A stretch of DNA of 14,706 nucleotides from assembly GCA_017610225.1 (NCBI GenBank), contig JAFCCM010000044.1, positions 1 to 14,706 on the forward strand, written 5' to 3'. The DNA comes from Candidatus Aenigmatarchaeota archaeon (lineage in GTDB: Archaea > Aenigmatarchaeota > Aenigmatarchaeia > CG10238-14). The notes under the pieces are model-generated. The model was not told the DNA's origin. It was given only the letters and a program-made list of their open reading frames with translations, and did not search any database. Shown here piece after piece: positions 14,034 through 14,706 of the stretch (positions are counted from its first letter, which is position 1; every line of letters begins with the position of its first letter). Both the position numbers and the translations under genes were made by a program.

Positions 14034-14043
14034 TTTATTATAT
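14034..14043 (+). promoter_or_regulatory. TATA-like box for the signal-anchored protein gene
   Basis: TTTATTATAT lies about 32 nt before the ATG at 14071. GATGTGA just before that ATG differs by one base from a Shine-Dalgarno sequence but would sit at or before the expected transcript start. Confidence 0.4.
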
Positions 14044-14070
14044 GAAGATTCCAACCAAGAGATGTGAACA

Positions 14071-14595
14071 ATGAAAGGGATAGCGAACTGGATAATGATT
14101 ATGGGAAGTGTTATAATAGGTATAACCATTCTCTTTATTAGCGCAAGTCTAATCATGAAACAAATGAGGATGTCAGAAAAACAATCTGTACTTGGGCAGA
14201 TACAGGATTTTCACAGTAAAATAGAAAATACATGTCATTTGGGAAAAGGATCAACTCATTATTACACATTAGCCTTACCAAGTAATGTAAGATCTGTTTA
14301 CGTAGCAAACTCTAGTTATGAACTACCACCAGACAAAGTTTCTGAAATGATAACAAAAAAAGAATCATCTTCTGGAAATTATCTTTGCATACAATTTTTT
14401 GACGACAATCTGCCTATTTGTCAAGAGATAGGATGTATGACTAATTTCACATATATAGGATCACCTTCCCTTAAAAATACACTTCAAACATTGATTGCAT
14501 CATTAAAAGGAAAAAGTTCAGTTTATGAATATAGAGTGGTTATAGAAAAAACAGATGATTATCTTTTGACCGCTTCTCTTACAGTAAATGAGTAA
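14071..14595 (+). CDS. Signal-anchored extracytoplasmic protein with four cysteines, possibly pilin-like
   Basis: A 174-residue protein with a short basic start (MKGIANW) and a single hydrophobic helix at about 8-29, then a polar domain (about 35-174) likely outside the membrane. Four cysteines, C55, C106, C117 and C122, could form disulfides. The layout resembles archaeal type IV pilin-like or pseudopilin proteins, which have an N-terminal assembly helix and a small outer domain. However, no clear prepilin-peptidase site (such as KG followed by Q) is visible, so this is only a possibility. It precedes, on the same strand, a tiny ORF and the RNase J-like gene. Function unknown. Confidence 0.65.
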   Translation: MKGIANWIMIMGSVIIGITILFISASLIMKQMRMSEKQSVLGQIQDFHSKIENTCHLGKGSTHYYTLALPSNVRSVYVANSSYELPPDKVSEMITKKESSSGNYLCIQFFDDNLPICQEIGCMTNFTYIGSPSLKNTLQTLIASLKGKSSVYEYRVVIEKTDDYLLTASLTVNE

Positions 14596-14668
14596 TATTT
14601 TAGATGCGTTGGATTTGGAATGTGTCAATAAAAAGATAAGAAGTTTAATGAATAAATTGATTGTATGA
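14588..14668 (+). CDS. Possible 26-codon small ORF bridging two genes
   Basis: ATG at 14588 opens a frame of 26 residues (MSNILDALDLECVNKKIRSL and six more) that overlaps the preceding gene's end by 8 nt. It closes in an ATGA overlap with the start of the RNase J-like gene at 14665. Such junctions are typical of translational coupling. It is short, has no ribosome binding site of its own, and AAGTTTAAT inside it may be the TATA box of the next gene, so it may be chance. Confidence 0.2.
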   Translation: MSNILDALDLECVNKKIRSLMNKLIV

Positions 14669-14706
14669 CCAAACTTACTTTCTTCGGTGGGGTAAACGAG
14701 ATAGGT
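14665..14706 (+). CDS. RNase J-like metallo-beta-lactamase-fold ribonuclease (5' end only)
   Basis: Only 14 codons are in the window: MTKLTFFGGVNEIG. The phrase FGGVNEIG is characteristic of the first strand of archaeal and bacterial RNase J/CPSF-type metallo-beta-lactamase nucleases, where it precedes the zinc-binding HxHxDH motif (beyond the window). Archaeal RNase J is a 5'-3' exoribonuclease in mRNA turnover. The ATG overlaps the stop of a possible tiny ORF. The call rests on this short segment alone. Confidence 0.6.
   Translation, partial: MTKLTFFGGVNEIG

Overview
This is an AT-rich archaeal window. The case for Archaea rests on the information-processing genes: a single MCM helicase, FEN1 with a C-terminal PCNA-binding motif, the translation factor aIF2 beta, archaeal-type RNases H, an XPD/Rad3-type Fe-S helicase, an RPA-like OB-fold protein, and the start of an RNase J-type metallo-beta-lactamase. 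Several start codons are preceded by TATA-like boxes about 25-27 nt upstream, as for leaderless archaeal transcripts. Others carry strong Shine-Dalgarno sequences. Low GC, tight packing and many small membrane proteins fit a DPANN-type genome (for example Woesearchaeota/Pacearchaeota-like), but that placement is inference.

Left part (1-2014): on the minus strand lie an HD-domain phosphohydrolase and, upstream of it, an aminoglycoside-phosphotransferase-like kinase split by a one-base frameshift. A single-domain O6-alkylguanine-DNA alkyltransferase is divergent from them. Next (2011-3310): a MscS-type mechanosensitive channel (minus) and a small two-helix membrane protein with a Lys-rich tail (plus). 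Middle (3344-6344): fen (plus) and rnhB (minus) meet tail to tail with no spacer. Upstream of rnhB is a DUF3467 gene, divergent from an alpha/beta hydrolase. Right of centre (6485-11453), all plus: mcm, a small membrane protein, an OB-fold/winged-helix protein, aIF2 beta, and a lipoprotein with two phospholipase-D-type motifs plus a lamin-tail-like domain. Right part: RNase HI and the XPD-like helicase (minus), then a signal-anchored cysteine-containing protein and the first 14 codons of an RNase J-like gene (plus).

The genes form a loose replication and repair neighbourhood. MCM unwinds, the OB-fold protein probably binds single strands, FEN1 and the RNases H remove RNA primers and flaps, and the alkyltransferase and XPD-like helicase repair DNA.

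The most unusual observation is in rnhB. Its catalytic GIDEAGRG motif is split, between R and G, by 33 extra nucleotides. The extra segment keeps frame, contains an in-frame UGA, folds into a near-perfect hairpin, and is bounded by identical AGA codons. The rest of the gene, including a PCNA-binding box at its C-terminus, is intact. The possible explanations are a translational bypass element, a small intron, or a small palindromic insertion that has killed the gene. TGA is a genuine stop here, because the aIF2 beta and helicase genes end on it.
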